A DNA stretch of 22,327 nucleotides. Origin: a virus. Positions 21,360-22,327 of the stretch are shown piece after piece. Numbering within the stretch: the stretch's first letter is position 1; every line of letters starts with the position of its first letter. The stretch covers positions 14,533 to 36,859 of IMG/VR virus record IMGVR_UViG_3300030329_000509; one strand, given 5' to 3'. The notes under the pieces are model-generated. The model did no database searches, was not told the origin of the DNA, and saw only the letters and a program-made list of their open reading frames with translations. The position numbers were made by a program, and so were the translations under genes.

Positions 21360-21375
21360 GAAAAAACTTGACAAA
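21352..21375. promoter_or_regulatory. 9-bp inverted repeat spanning both -35 boxes, probable operator
   Basis: TTTGTCAAG (21352-21360), AAAAAA, CTTGACAAA (21367-21375). The arms contain the -35 box of the leftward and rightward promoters, so one dimeric protein bound here could control both. It could also be only the geometric result of two back-to-back -35 boxes, but the match extends beyond the hexamers. Confidence 0.6.
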
Positions 21376-21396
21376 TCTTAAATTCAGCTATATAAT
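21368..21396 (+). promoter_or_regulatory. rightward consensus sigma70 promoter for terminase genes
   Basis: TTGACA (21368-21373), 17-base spacer, TATAAT (21391-21396), a perfect consensus. The start is expected about 7 bases on, near 21403, while the terminase ATG is at 21405, so the transcript should have almost no leader. Confidence 0.82.
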
Positions 21397-21404
21397 GGGC
21401 AGTC

Positions 21405-21821
21405 ATGAATAAATATCTACCACAGAAATCATCCGAACGTGTTTTAACAGAAAAGCAACAAAAGTTCTTGGACTGTTTAATCCAAACGGGAGGTGATCCA
21501 AAACTAGCAGCAAATTTAGCAGGCTATGCTGAAGGAAGCTACCTTCAAGTTATAAAATCATTAAAACATGAAATAATAGAGTTAGCCACTCAGATCCTTG
21601 CTCAATCTGCACCTAGAGCCGCTTTAAAACTTGTACATGTGATGGAATCAGATGAACCTATTCCTCAAGCTAATGTAAAGTTACAAGCAGCCCAAACTAT
21701 TTTGGATCGTATTGGAGTTAGTAAGACAGATAAGTTAGACATTAGCGTAGATGATAGCGGTGGATCTTTATTTATTCTTCCTGCGAAAAGGGTTATAGAT
21801 ATTGAAGTTACCGAAAACTAA
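21405..21821 (+). CDS. terS: terminase small subunit
   Basis: 138 aa. LTEKQQKFLDCLIQTGGDPKLAANLAGYAEGSY (14-46) is the helix-turn-helix DNA-binding start typical of small terminase subunits, which recognise the packaging site. A helical middle (IIELATQILAQSAPRAALKLVHVM) and VKLQAAQTILDRIG for ring assembly follow, then an acidic end. It has no ribosome site and stands about two bases after the predicted transcription start, so it is probably read from a leaderless mRNA. It overlaps the next gene by 20 bases. Confidence 0.8.
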   Translation: MNKYLPQKSSERVLTEKQQKFLDCLIQTGGDPKLAANLAGYAEGSYLQVIKSLKHEIIELATQILAQSAPRAALKLVHVMESDEPIPQANVKLQAAQTILDRIGVSKTDKLDISVDDSGGSLFILPAKRVIDIEVTEN

Positions 21822-22327
21822 ACCAAGAACACAGGGTACAGCACCTTTTGCGTATGATGATGATAAACCTAATAAACAATTTGTCCGCAACGAAACTAAA
21901 TATAAAATATTAAAAAAGGTTGTAGAAGGCATTGTTGCTGGGTCTATCAAATCTATCCGAGAAGGTAGATTATTTGTAGAACATGAAGGTTATAGTATAT
22001 CTATACAATCTCTTTCAAACTACGTAAAAGAAGAAAGAAAAGCTGTCGGTAACAAAGGTAAGTATCATTATACAAGAGCTAATCAGGCTAAGATAGCTGC
22101 TAGACAGGAAGTAAGAGATAAAAAAGAACAAGTTGAAAAGCTTCAAAAACAATTAACCAATGCTAAAAACTCTTTAGATTCTAAAACCAAGACTTTAACA
22201 AAACTTGACGAAGATCCTAAAACTAAGACAAAGGCTGGTAAAGTTGTAACAGATGCTGACATTGAAGAACTTTCACCGACTGTTCAAGAGGCTGCAAAGA
22301 AAGAAGTTATATTCCAGCCTAATGAAG
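21802..22327 (+). CDS. probable large terminase subunit, N-terminal extension (3' truncated)
   Basis: The frame is open from TTG 21802 (an in-frame stop lies two codons earlier) to the window end, 175 codons without a single in-frame ATG, so TTG is the likely start; the site is weak (AAAGGG) but the 20-base overlap with terS allows coupling. The first 80 residues are basic with a possible helix-turn-helix (SIREGRLFVEHEGYSISIQSL, in pieces), followed by a long Lys/Glu/Gln coiled coil (about 90-150). The last residues read KEVIFQPNE, much like the sequence that precedes the ATPase domain of many phage large terminases. The ATPase motifs themselves are outside the window, so the call is inference. 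Confidence 0.55.
   Translation, partial: MKLPKTKPRTQGTAPFAYDDDKPNKQFVRNETKYKILKKVVEGIVAGSIKSIREGRLFVEHEGYSISIQSLSNYVKEERKAVGNKGKYHYTRANQAKIAARQEVRDKKEQVEKLQKQLTNAKNSLDSKTKTLTKLDEDPKTKTKAGKVVTDADIEELSPTVQEAAKKEVIFQPNE

Overview
The window is a piece of a tailed double-stranded DNA phage genome. It has a T7-type replication module, an endolysin/holin lysis cassette and a terminase gene, and no host housekeeping genes. By eye the DNA is AT-rich. Cobalamin-dependent ribonucleotide reductase plus ThyX, a T7-like polymerase, primase-helicase and endonuclease I, together with a gene-transfer-agent-type holin, recall marine podoviruses of the roseophage SIO1/cobavirus kind. That placement rests on remembered gene content, and the host is not determined. 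No phage RNA polymerase gene is visible, and the promoters I can read are host sigma70-type, so host RNA polymerase probably does the transcription here.

Layout. (1) Bases 1-4380, + strand: the end of a large probable virion protein, an M15 endolysin, two holin-like membrane proteins, a mini-zincin, then a run of very small, basic, translationally coupled genes. (2) Bases 4373-20606, - strand: about 35 tightly packed genes, many joined by ATGA or TAATG overlaps. Reading leftward in the direction of transcription: an accessory block of small proteins with a Dam-like methylase, a DUF932-like protein and a C5-methylase-like protein; tRNA-Leu(UAA); a secreted SleB-type hydrolase whose stop codon lies inside tRNA-Arg(UCU); a strong promoter at 15036-15064; and then the replication operon. 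That operon holds SSB, primase-helicase, DNA polymerase, HNH nuclease, Cas4/RecB-like exonuclease, endonuclease I, DUF3310 protein, ribonucleotide reductase and ThyX. (3) Bases 20607-21404: a gene-free control region with three 47-48 bp tandem repeats, helically phased A/T-tract repeats and a back-to-back pair of perfect consensus sigma70 promoters whose -35 boxes form one inverted repeat. (4) From 21405, + strand: small terminase subunit and the start of a further gene, probably an N-terminally extended large terminase.

The logic is a lytic programme. The leftward genes supply replication, recombination and nucleotide synthesis. The rightward genes package DNA and, if the genome is circularly permuted or continues through the missing part, run round to the virion and lysis genes at the left edge. 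The most unusual points are the symmetric divergent promoter pair with a probably leaderless terminase mRNA, the iteron-like repeats beside it, an endonuclease I gene that seems to start at ATC, a small late gene split by an in-frame TAA, a CDS-tRNA overlap, and several unlisted small proteins that sit exactly in the operon joints.
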